22,095 nt of DNA from a virus, in IMG/VR virus record IMGVR_UViG_3300047481_000154, positions 1 through 22,095 of that record; one strand, given 5' to 3'. Shown here piece by piece: positions 14,162 through 19,918 of the stretch (position 1 is its first letter; every line of letters starts with the position of its first letter). The notes under the pieces were generated by a model that was not told the DNA's origin, made no database searches, and worked only from the letters and a program-made list of their open reading frames with translations. Made by a program: the position numbers and the translations under genes.

Positions 14162-15286
14162 TCACGGTCCATTCAGAACGAAGAAGTTCAGAACGTATGT
14201 GTTTAGTAGCTGCGGATTCGACGCCGCTATTGCGATCGAGATGCTCTCGGTCACCGTCACAGAGTCCCCAGTAATTGCTTTGTCCAGCAGGAAGCTTTCG
14301 TCGTCCGCAGTGCTGGCGGCATCAGAAAGCAGTTTTTCCACTTGTGATGCGATTGCATCAACTGCACCTTGCGTATCAGCAAGATCTTTACTCCATTGAA
14401 ACACTGCACTTAAAGAATCCAATGGGCTTGCACTATCAGTCAGCGCTTTACCAAAGCTTCGATTAGCGACGTCGGAGACTGTTGCTGTATCAGAAAGCAG
14501 TTTCCCAACTTGCGATGCGATTGCATCAGTTGGCGTTGCCGCATCAGAAAGCAGTTTTCCGACCTGTGATGCGATTGCATCAGCCACTGCCTGCGAGTCA
14601 GTAAATGTCCGATCCCACTGCAGCTGGCGGTTAAACAGGTCAGATGTAGTAGCGCTGTCGTCAAGCGCCTTGTCAAAGCTGTACGCGACGACATCAGCCA
14701 CTGCCGCGCTGTCCGCCGCAAGCCTTGCAAAGCTGAATGCAAATGCGTCGTTTGACACCGCCGTGTCTGCCAACGTCCTGCCAAAGTTAAAGCTGGGCGC
14801 GTCTTGCGCTTGAAAGGAATCAACAAGCGACTTGGAGACATTTAAGGTTGACGCGTCACTTCCTGTTGCGGTGTCCGCAATAGACTTACCTACGCTCAGT
14901 ACCCTAGCGTCATTAGCTGCAGCCACATCAACAAGCGCCTTGCTTAGATCGAACTCGCTTACGTCTACAGTCGATACGGTGTCCGCCAGATTCCGAACAA
15001 TGATGAGAAGGATCGTCACCGCCTCTGCAGTGGTGACAGAATCTCCCAGCTCCTTCGCCAATGCAATGGTCGGTTCGTCAGAGGCAAGCGCGGAGTCCAG
15101 CAGCGCCTTTGCAAACGCAATCACCTTCTGGTCAATAACCGCAACAGTGTCTTTGATGTACGGATACTTACCCGTCTCATCGAGCTGCGCTGCAGACTGG
15201 ATTAGGATGTAGTCAATGGCAGATGCTGCCAACTGGTACACCACATCAGATCCCGCGAGAGTCGCAGCTACACTGAGCCGGATCAT
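14162..15286 (-). CDS. Repeat-rich tail fibre shaft-like protein
   Basis: A 374-residue protein. Residues 1-59 form a small N-terminal domain. Residues 60-355 are sixteen copies of a unit of 18 (sometimes 20) residues, '[KR]xLxD[ST]AxxxDAxxxxxx', for example KLLSDAATPTDAIASQVG. The last 19 residues (SNPQLLNTYVLNFFVLNGP) are a short hydrophobic cap. Such regular Asp/Ala/Ser repeats suggest an elongated shaft, either helical-bundle or solenoid. ATG 15286 has no binding site of its own: GAGGA stands ahead of a six-codon frame just upstream which ends in TGA overlapping this ATG. It precedes the other fibre genes. I infer a fibre shaft or spacer; a receptor-binding role is not shown. Confidence 0.75.
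   Translation of the reverse strand: MIRLSVAATLAGSDVVYQLAASAIDYILIQSAAQLDETGKYPYIKDTVAVIDQKVIAFAKALLDSALASDEPTIALAKELGDSVTTAEAVTILLIIVRNLADTVSTVDVSEFDLSKALVDVAAANDARVLSVGKSIADTATGSDASTLNVSKSLVDSFQAQDAPSFNFGRTLADTAVSNDAFAFSFARLAADSAAVADVVAYSFDKALDDSATTSDLFNRQLQWDRTFTDSQAVADAIASQVGKLLSDAATPTDAIASQVGKLLSDTATVSDVANRSFGKALTDSASPLDSLSAVFQWSKDLADTQGAVDAIASQVEKLLSDAASTADDESFLLDKAITGDSVTVTESISIAIAASNPQLLNTYVLNFFVLNGP
14222..15109 (-). repeat. Sixteen tandem 18-residue repeats in the fibre-shaft gene
   Basis: Units begin with Lys or Arg and have a fixed Asp at position 5 and usually another near 11. Units 2, 9, 13 and 16 are 20 residues long; the others are 18. At the DNA level three segments of about 40 bp are nearly identical: 14489-14529 and 14543-14583 (4 mismatches in 41, 54 bp apart, all silent) and 14321-14360. 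This shows that some units were copied recently while others have drifted. Confidence 0.92.
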
Positions 15287-15303
15287 TTTTTAGTCGCAGC
15301 CAT
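15283..15303 (-). other. Six-codon frame (MAATKK) carrying the RBS for the fibre-shaft gene, ending in an A6 run
   Basis: ATG 15303 follows the stop of the preceding gene directly (TAAATG), with GAGGA (15311-15315) well placed upstream. The frame reads MAATKK and stops at TGA, which overlaps ATG 15286 of the repeat-fibre gene (ATGA). The two Lys codons form a run of six A. A one-base backward slip, or one extra A, would fuse this peptide to the fibre protein as MAATKKMIRLSV. The fibre ATG itself has no Shine-Dalgarno sequence. It is therefore either a coupling leader, a slippage site, or an assembly indel. Confidence 0.5.
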
Positions 15304-15636
15304 TTAGAAGTCCTCGCGCAGCTTGAACTTGAGTGGGTCGTATACGGTTTGAATCGTGCCGTCACTAAAGACGATCTCAATCTCGCCTTCATAGTCGCCA
15401 GCGGGGCCATCAAGAGATGTTGGCACTTGAGCCCAGTAGAACACCACCACACCACCCGCAGCATTTGAGATCGTGCCGGTCAGGGTTGCTTTGAGCGTTG
15501 TAGAGCCTACTTGACGGAACTTCAGGTACACCGTTGCGCCATTGAGCGTGATCGGGTTGCCCGTGTTCTCGTCGGACAGAGTGCACACCAGTGCTGGCCT
15601 TGTGTCCCCTTGGACCAGTTTGATTTTGTCTGCCAT
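15304..15636 (-). CDS. BppU-like N-terminal domain protein, tail/fibre base
   Basis: A 110-residue all-beta protein. It starts MADKIKLVQGDTRPALVCTL, then NPITLNGATVYLKFRQVGST, then GPAGDYEGEIEIVFSDGTIQ. The 'QGDT.P.L..TL.D..TG.PI.L.GATV.L.F' pattern matches the N-terminal domain found in phage upper-baseplate or fibre-anchor proteins (BppU-like), usually at the head of fibre genes. Here it stands alone as a small protein, so it may be an adaptor that anchors the fibre encoded next. ATG overlaps the preceding stop (TAATG) with CGGAGAATC upstream. Confidence 0.78.
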   Translation of the reverse strand: MADKIKLVQGDTRPALVCTLSDENTGNPITLNGATVYLKFRQVGSTTLKATLTGTISNAAGGVVVFYWAQVPTSLDGPAGDYEGEIEIVFSDGTIQTVYDPLKFKLREDF

Positions 15637-16283
15637 TAGATTCTCCGCATTCTCACTTGCTTGCTGACACGCACGTAGCCCTTGAGCGCACGATCCCGGG
15701 CGACATTCAAGCCAGCCAAGTAGAGAGCGTTACGAGCTATGGCAAGCTGCGGGTTGGTGTAAGGCTTGTCAGGGGATAAGGCCAAGCGGGAAATGGCGCC
15801 ATGTCCGATGATCTCGGCGTAGTCTTCGAAGATGACATCGTCGATTGTGGAAGATGTCCGAGTCGGCTTAAGCGCCACCCGCAAGGTGATCGCATTGGCA
15901 GCGGTTTCGTTGGGGATCGGATACACAGAGAACGAACGAGCGTCCTTCTGGGTAATCAGTCTTGGATCCTCACGGCGAATAGCCGCGCCAGATAATTGGT
16001 TGTAAACGGATGCAGAATTGATTTCGTCAGGACCGACCGGATCCAGTGGTACGCCTTTGTACCAAGCTCGGATGATCTTCGTGACCAGCCTGCCACTTGG
16101 CGGCTCGAAGTCGTAGTCCATAATGTTTTCGATAGCAGTGACCGGGTCGTGGTCGATCTGCAGGAGGAGGGACTTCTCGCAGAAGTCAATGATCGTGTTC
16201 TTGATCTCGTGCAGCGCCATTTCGTTGGTAGCGCCCGGCACCTGAGGTAACACGTAGTCGAGGAATGCGGTGTGTGCTGTCAT
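15636..16283 (-). CDS. Adaptor/tail-tubular-like head-tail connector protein
   Basis: A 215-residue protein. Helix-rich N-terminus (DYVLPQVPGATNEMALHEIK, NTIIDFCEKSLLL), a beta middle (YDFEPPSGRLVTKIIRAWYK), then a helical end (IFEDYAEIIGHGAISRLALS, then QLAIARNALYLAGLNVARD). The last part is typical of podoviral adaptor (T7 gp11-like) proteins: a region predicting '..DDYAE.I..GA...L.....KPY.NP..A......Y..G...A'. These form the ring between portal and nozzle. ATGA overlap with the previous gene couples the two. Exact family not verified. Confidence 0.72.
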   Translation of the reverse strand: MTAHTAFLDYVLPQVPGATNEMALHEIKNTIIDFCEKSLLLQIDHDPVTAIENIMDYDFEPPSGRLVTKIIRAWYKGVPLDPVGPDEINSASVYNQLSGAAIRREDPRLITQKDARSFSVYPIPNETAANAITLRVALKPTRTSSTIDDVIFEDYAEIIGHGAISRLALSPDKPYTNPQLAIARNALYLAGLNVARDRALKGYVRVSKQVRMRRI

Positions 16284-16603
16284 TTAGTCATCTCCGCCTG
16301 AAAGCGGCTAAGCAGGGCAGCAGCTCGCCCATCTTGTGAATACTCGTCGTCGCGCAGCTCGGCACGGAAGCACACGTAGTGCTTCAGTAGCATCCGGTAC
16401 GCAGACGGAAAAGGGATAGTGTCTCCAGCGACGTAGGTCTGCGCAGCCGCCGTATAGTTACCAAAACGGAAATCAGGACGCAGACGAAACCCCTCCTGAA
16501 CGCCATCGTTGGCATAGGAGAGAAGCTCAGGTGTGGTGTAGCGGACGCCTTGAGAGTCATTGAGTACCACACGTACATCATTGATTACGTCTTGGAATGT
16601 CAT
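16280..16603 (-). CDS. Adaptor protein, DUF6682-like
   Basis: A 107-residue protein: VINDVRVVLNDSQGVRYTTP, ELLSYANDGVQEGFRLRPDF, then YVAGDTIPFPSAYRMLLKHY and a Arg/Glu-rich final helix. The 'LND....RYT..ELL.YANDG..E..RLRPD....G......IP.P..YR..L..Y' pattern is that of phage adaptor proteins grouped in DUF6682 (from memory). It would sit at the head-tail interface with the portal. The start directly follows the stop of the upstream gene (TAA ATG). Together with the next 215-residue gene it probably makes the connector. Confidence 0.8.
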   Translation of the reverse strand: MTFQDVINDVRVVLNDSQGVRYTTPELLSYANDGVQEGFRLRPDFRFGNYTAAAQTYVAGDTIPFPSAYRMLLKHYVCFRAELRDDEYSQDGRAAALLSRFQAEMTK

Positions 16604-16915
16604 TTACCATAGGTCTTTCCGCGCCCAGTGGTTGGCACTGAACACATCGTTCTTGGTCAGCTGACCGCTCTTGTTCTTGATCCCAGCTGAACGCTTCAGG
16701 TAGTTCTCTCTGCGCTGCGGATCCTTGTGCTGGGTAAAGTCCTCGTAGTCGCGGTGGCCGTACTTGACCAGCTTCACCTCGTCACCCTTCTTGGCGAGCA
16801 CCATCTTCTTGTGCTTACCGCCTTTGGGCGCAGGTACCGGCTTGTTGAATCCCGGGAACTCGTGGCCCCGGTATTGCAGCTTGCCGCCTTCACGCTTTAC
16901 GTTGGACGCTTTCAT
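16604..16915 (-). CDS. Basic conserved phage protein (SANHWARKDLW end)
   Basis: A 103-residue, very basic protein. N-terminal half: HEFPGFNKPVPAPKGGKHKK, EVKLVKYGHRDYEDFTQHKD. C-terminal half: PQRRENYLKRSAGIKNKSGQ, then SANHWARKDLW. The pairing of 'F G H....Y.QHKD..RR..YL.R..GI' with 'S..HWAR..LW' is a pattern I recognise in many phage proteins of unknown role. High Lys/Arg content suggests binding to DNA or to the acidic capsid interior. It sits 7 nt after the secreted protein gene in the head-to-tail region. Confidence 0.8.
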   Translation of the reverse strand: MKASNVKREGGKLQYRGHEFPGFNKPVPAPKGGKHKKMVLAKKGDEVKLVKYGHRDYEDFTQHKDPQRRENYLKRSAGIKNKSGQLTKNDVFSANHWARKDLW

Positions 16916-16922
16916 GTTGTTC

Positions 16923-17240
16923 CTACAGCTTGTTGTTGTTGACCTCTGGCTCAGCAGCCAACTCCTCGAAGGAGTGAATGCTCCAGATCAGGTTCTCACC
17001 CGACTCGAGGACAGCAAGCACCTTGTCGTTTTGCGTGAGCCAACACAATCTCGTGTAGCCAGCGCCATTAGTTCCGAACGCGTACCCGTCACGCATGTCT
17101 TTGGCGCCACAGTACTCAGTGCGAGTAGTGATGATCGTCCAGCCGCCAGCGTTGTTCGGAAATCCCGCTGCTTGGGATTCTTCTGCTGCGGAGATTCCTA
17201 CTACAAACAACGCAATTAGTGCGGCGATTAGACGTTTCAT
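16923..17240 (-). CDS. Secreted small protein of unknown function
   Basis: A 105-residue protein with a classical signal peptide: MKR, hydrophobic core LIAALIALFVVGIS, then AAEESQA-A, so cleavage is likely near residue 25. The mature part (GWTIITTRTEYCGAKDMRDG, then TRLCWLTQNDKVLAVLESGE) has two Cys (44 and 66) that could form a disulphide in the periplasm. No domain is recognised. It overlaps the upstream 50-residue gene as ATGA, so it is translationally linked to capsid-region genes. A secreted protein here is unusual; it may act at the envelope (for example exclusion of other phages), but this is inference only. Confidence 0.8.
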   Translation of the reverse strand: MKRLIAALIALFVVGISAAEESQAAGFPNNAGGWTIITTRTEYCGAKDMRDGYAFGTNGAGYTRLCWLTQNDKVLAVLESGENLIWSIHSFEELAAEPEVNNNKL

Positions 17241-17389
17241 CTGCCTCTCCCTGCTGCCATGTTGTCAACTAGGTTGGGGTATGGACGCCCAGCCTTCTTG
17301 GCTCTTGCCTTGGCTTCTTGCTTCTGCTTCGGCGTTAGCGGCTTACTGCGCTTCTTGGGACTGGGTTTCTCCCACACTGGCTTCGCCAT
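17237..17389 (-). CDS. Short basic phage protein (50 residues, 'AGRPYPNLVDN')
   Basis: Read directly from the sequence, this is a 50-residue frame starting MAKPVWEKPSPKKRSKPLTP and ending with KAGRPYPNLVDNMAAGRGR. Its arrangement, 'KPLT..QK..AKA.AK.AGRPYPNLVDN', is one I recognise from short proteins near the capsid genes of many phages. It is strongly basic, so nucleic-acid binding or packing near DNA is possible. The first 47 nt overlap the 3' end of the preceding gene in another frame, and its TGA overlaps the ATG of the secreted protein (ATGA). Confidence 0.85.
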   Translation of the reverse strand: MAKPVWEKPSPKKRSKPLTPKQKQEAKARAKKAGRPYPNLVDNMAAGRGR

Positions 17390-17588
17390 TTGCTTTCCCC
17401 TTCTTGGTCAGGACAGCTTTCGCCATAGCTTTAATGTCGTCCTGCGGCTCAACAGTCTCAGCAACCGGTTGAACAGGCGCTTTCACTTTTGCAGGCACCT
17501 CGTAATCAACCATATCGTTGCGACCAGCTAGGGTCTCAGTCCACGGGTACACGGCGCCGGTTGTCTTTTGCTTAAGTAGTTTTTGCAT
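17343..17588 (-). CDS. Small post-capsid protein ('TGAVYPWTETLA')
   Basis: An 81-residue protein starting MQKLLKQKTTGAVYPWTETLAGRNDM, a pattern typical of short proteins encoded right after the major capsid protein in phages ('K.L.N..TG..YPWTE.LA...DM'). The rest is Lys/Ala/Pro/Glu-rich and probably disordered (VKAPVQPVAETVEPQ, KKGKANGEASVGE). It lies downstream of the terminator hairpin after the capsid gene. Its last 47 nt overlap the next short gene. Possible capsid-associated or packaging-completion role, inferred from place only. Confidence 0.8.
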   Translation of the reverse strand: MQKLLKQKTTGAVYPWTETLAGRNDMVDYEVPAKVKAPVQPVAETVEPQDDIKAMAKAVLTKKGKANGEASVGETQSQEAQ

Positions 17589-17597
17589 ACATCCTCA

Positions 17598-17633
17598 GAA
17601 AGAAGAAAGGGGGAAGAGATCTCTCCCTCCCCC
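17598..17633 (-). terminator. Rho-independent terminator after the major capsid gene
   Basis: On the minus strand, ten bases past the capsid TAA, GGGGGA pairs with TCCCCC around the inner palindrome AGAGATCTCT, with a small CCC bulge on one arm, and is followed by TTTCTTCTTTC. A G+C-rich hairpin with a T-rich tail fits an intrinsic terminator. T7 also has a terminator (T-phi) just after its capsid gene, which lets capsid mRNA dominate. Efficiency cannot be judged from sequence; it is likely partial because late genes continue downstream. Confidence 0.75.
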
Positions 17634-17641
17634 ATCAGGCA

Positions 17642-18583
17642 TTAAGCCTTGGCGGCGTACAGATCCACCAGAGCTTCAGGCTTCACAACCTTGTAGCCGT
17701 ACACGTTCAGACCGCGAACGATGTTGCCGAAGGTCGAAGTCGAACGCAGGCTTTCCACGTTGGTGATCTGCGAAGCGAACGAGATCGCGTCACGGGTACC
17801 AGCGAGGAAGTGATAGGCGTTGTCACCACCAGCAGTCACCTTGGTCAGGTTGTTCGAAACGAACAAGGTGAAGCGGTCGATCATGCCCAGCTTGCCGTTA
17901 CGCAGCGGAGACACATCGTCACCAGTCAAGTAGGCTTGACGCAGATCCGAGGACTTGAGCAGCGAAGCAAACCAAGGAGTGACAATCATCCAACGGCCAT
18001 CTTCAGGCACGTTCTGCTCGTCCAGAACTTGACCGCAGTTCAGGATGTTTTCCAGAACATTGGTTGCGTCGATCTGAACAGGGGCGCCAGCGGTACCGAG
18101 GTCGATGTCGTTCGAGATAACGCCAGCGGTGGTGCCTTTGTTGTCCGCAGAAGCATCAGCAGCCACGTTGTTCAGAACGTCGCCGTCGATAGCGATCTTC
18201 ATCTGCTCGGCAGCATCGTTGGTGAAGATGTCCATCAGACGAACGTCAGCCTGCACATCATCCACATCATCAACGATGACGGAGAAGTACTTGCCCTTGT
18301 CGATCGTCAGCTCGATCGGAGTCGAGGTCGGAACCTGATTCGACAGGTTCAAACCCTTCGTGTAGTTCGAGATGGTGATCGTCGGGATCGAACGAATGTG
18401 GATCGTGTCGCCCTGATTCTTGATCTCGCCTTCCCAATCGTTGTTGGTGATCTCAGCGAGAACGGTGCTCTTGTAAAACTTGACCTGAAGCTTGCCGCTC
18501 CAAATCTCAGGAATGAACGCTGAACCAGCAGCGTTAGCGTTGTACGAGTACTGGGGATAACCAGCGGATACTGGAACTGCCAT
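17642..18583 (-). CDS. Major capsid protein (HK97 fold)
   Basis: A 313-residue protein beginning MAVPVSAGYPQYSYNANAAG, then FIPEIWSGKLQVKFYKSTVL (typical N-arm entry 'F.PE.WS..L...FY...VL'). Also present are GDTIHIRSIPTITISNYTKG, YFSVIVDDVDDVQADVRLMD, WMIVTPWFASLLKSSDLRQA and the end IVRGLNVYGYKVVKPEALVD, all features of phage HK97-fold coat proteins of the P22-like group. It assembles with the scaffold encoded just upstream. AGGAG (18591-18595) seven bases before ATG, a short non-coding leader and a hairpin terminator behind it suggest high expression. No protease-cleaved delta domain is visible, matching the separate scaffold gene. Confidence 0.95.
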   Translation of the reverse strand: MAVPVSAGYPQYSYNANAAGSAFIPEIWSGKLQVKFYKSTVLAEITNNDWEGEIKNQGDTIHIRSIPTITISNYTKGLNLSNQVPTSTPIELTIDKGKYFSVIVDDVDDVQADVRLMDIFTNDAAEQMKIAIDGDVLNNVAADASADNKGTTAGVISNDIDLGTAGAPVQIDATNVLENILNCGQVLDEQNVPEDGRWMIVTPWFASLLKSSDLRQAYLTGDDVSPLRNGKLGMIDRFTLFVSNNLTKVTAGGDNAYHFLAGTRDAISFASQITNVESLRSTSTFGNIVRGLNVYGYKVVKPEALVDLYAAKA

Positions 18584-18590
18584 TTTATTT

Positions 18591-18595
18591 CTCCT
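18591..18595 (-). promoter_or_regulatory. Strong ribosome binding site of the major capsid gene
   Basis: AGGAG stands seven bases (AAATAAA) ahead of ATG 18583. The A/T-rich spacer and near-ideal distance fit the high translation expected for the coat protein. The 43-nt leader also holds a small inverted repeat TAGC-GGTACT-GCTA. Confidence 0.8.
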
Positions 18596-18626
18596 AACAT
18601 ATAGCAGTACCGCTAATATCTAAGGG

Positions 18627-19568
18627 CTAACGAATGCGCCCTTCGATCGTTGCGGCGTGGATTTCGGATTCCATCGCCACCATTTCCTTCGCTGAAATTT
18701 CCCCGCGTCGAGCTGCAGCGTAGAAGGCTGCGATCTCTGGACGGGTGAAGATCCGTTTACCGGCAGGAGGCTGCACGACACGATTCGTATCGGGCGACAC
18801 CTGTGCGGCTAACGCTTGGGAATTGGGGGCAGTGCGTTGTTGCTGCGTGGCTTTCCACTTGGTAAAGAACCGCGCAACGCGCTCTGCATCCTTAGCTGCT
18901 TCTGCTTCGGAAAGGAGGTCTTGACGGGTTTTGCCTGTCAGCTCGTCGTATTCATCAAGCCACTTCAAGAAGCCTTCATCGGAGTTGATCGTTACCCAGT
19001 CAGGAGCAATCCGACCTAAGGTGTCGAAGAAGTTGACCTCAACGGACTTGGCTGTGGTGGTGTTCACCATATCCAAGCGGCGCTTGAGTTCTTCTATCTC
19101 CGCATCTTTGGCTGAGACTTGCTCTTGGGCTGCTCGCTTCATAACGTCGAGCAGGTCGTCCCCGTACTTCTCTCTGTCTTCTTGGCTGATGAGTGACTGC
19201 TGCGGTTTGTCCGCCTGACTCTTCAGACTTTCCATCTGGTGCTGAAGCGCTTCGATTTGAGTGCGAAGCTCACGGTTGTCCGCCGCTAAACGCGGGACCT
19301 CAGCTCTGTACTTGCCCTCGATGACCTTGTACTTGTGTTCCCATGTGTCATCCTTTTGTTGCGAGTCTGGCAGCTCACCTACCGGTGGAGCAATCGCAAC
19401 GTCCGGCTGTGGAGCTGGACTTGGCTCAGGATCTGCATTGGGAGCAGAATCAGGTTGTGGATCAGGTACTGGTTGTGGTTGAGGATCCTCAGCAGGCTTC
19501 TCATACACCTGCTTGTGGAGTGCTTCGGCTTTTTCAGCCGCCTCTCGAACTGCGCGTGGAATTGCCAT
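18627..19568 (-). CDS. Capsid scaffolding protein
   Basis: A 313-residue acidic, helical protein. Residues about 24-62 are Pro/Gln/Asp-rich and disordered (repeats of PQPQPVPDPQPD type). Residues about 75-185 are a long coiled-coil region (TWEHKYKVIEGKYRAEVPRL, then RELRTQIEALQHQMESLKSQ and EIEELKRRLDMVN). A globular patch DWVTINSDEGFLKWLDEYDE follows. The basic end (RPEIAAFYAAARRGEISAKE, EIHAATIEGRIR) is the coat-binding type of tail seen in phage scaffolds. 'WE.KY....GKY..EVPRL' is familiar from podoviral scaffolds. It lies immediately before the capsid gene, the usual order. CATGGAGAATTT precedes ATG. Confidence 0.9.
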   Translation of the reverse strand: MAIPRAVREAAEKAEALHKQVYEKPAEDPQPQPVPDPQPDSAPNADPEPSPAPQPDVAIAPPVGELPDSQQKDDTWEHKYKVIEGKYRAEVPRLAADNRELRTQIEALQHQMESLKSQADKPQQSLISQEDREKYGDDLLDVMKRAAQEQVSAKDAEIEELKRRLDMVNTTTAKSVEVNFFDTLGRIAPDWVTINSDEGFLKWLDEYDELTGKTRQDLLSEAEAAKDAERVARFFTKWKATQQQRTAPNSQALAAQVSPDTNRVVQPPAGKRIFTRPEIAAFYAAARRGEISAKEMVAMESEIHAATIEGRIR

Positions 19569-19687
19569 AAATTCTCCATGAGCCGAACCTCGGAACGAGC
19601 AGAGCCCTCGGAAGGTAGTCCGCCGATACGAGATCAGTGTTCATTACTTGCTGACTAAGACCCGGTCAGCGCGGGTTGCCCTACGGG
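19569..19687 (-). other. 119-nt non-coding gap with inverted repeats, ahead of the scaffold gene
   Basis: The longest gene-free stretch. On the minus strand it contains GCCC-GTA-GGGC, and the competing inverted repeats ACCCG...CGGGT and GCTGAC...GTCAGC (plus coordinates 19650-19655 and 19665-19670). No run of T follows, so a simple terminator is not supported. I see no convincing sigma-70 or T7-type promoter. It may be a regulatory leader for scaffold and capsid mRNA, or an RNA processing site. Confidence 0.4.
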
Positions 19688-19918
19688 CTAAAACTTGCGA
19701 ATGGTTTCTTGTGCGTTGTCAGCTCGCTGTAGGAACTCTTGCAACAGCTGTTGGGCGCCTTGATTCCAGCGGGTTTGCACCTCGTCCTTGGAATAGGGCG
19801 TCTGTTCATTCAGCTCGTTGAGAGTCGTCCTTAGCCATTGCTTGACAACTTCAAAATGGAGATCACCATCCAGAGTCGCTAGGGCTTGGATGGTTTGTTT
19901 ACTTGGTTGTGTTATCAC
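19688..19918 (-). CDS. Small conserved-type phage protein (76 residues)
   Basis: A 76-residue helical protein from GTG 19918 (MITQPSKQTIQALATLDGDL), one base after the previous stop overlap region. 'ALATL.G......V..WL...L.E....' and 'KDEVQTRWNQGAQQLLQEFL' give a pattern I recognise from short proteins between portal and scaffold genes of environmental podoviruses. Binding site is weak (GAGAAACAG). Function unknown; head assembly is possible from its place. Confidence 0.78.
   Translation of the reverse strand: MITQPSKQTIQALATLDGDLHFEVVKQWLRTTLNELNEQTPYSKDEVQTRWNQGAQQLLQEFLQRADNAQETIRKF

Noticed and set aside
14321-14583. Regular near-identical repeats considered as a CRISPR array
   Set aside because: They are in-frame tandem protein repeats with a 54-bp period; intervening sequences are coding and similar, not unique spacers.
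17810-18523. Long plus-strand open frame (237 codons) opposite the major capsid gene
   Set aside because: It is the antisense shadow of a well-supported capsid gene; no binding site, low-complexity unlikely protein, and no other plus-strand genes.
19530-19645. Short minus-strand frame beginning MNTDLVSADY in the gap before the scaffold gene
   Set aside because: No binding site, runs into the scaffold gene in another frame, and no recognisable pattern.
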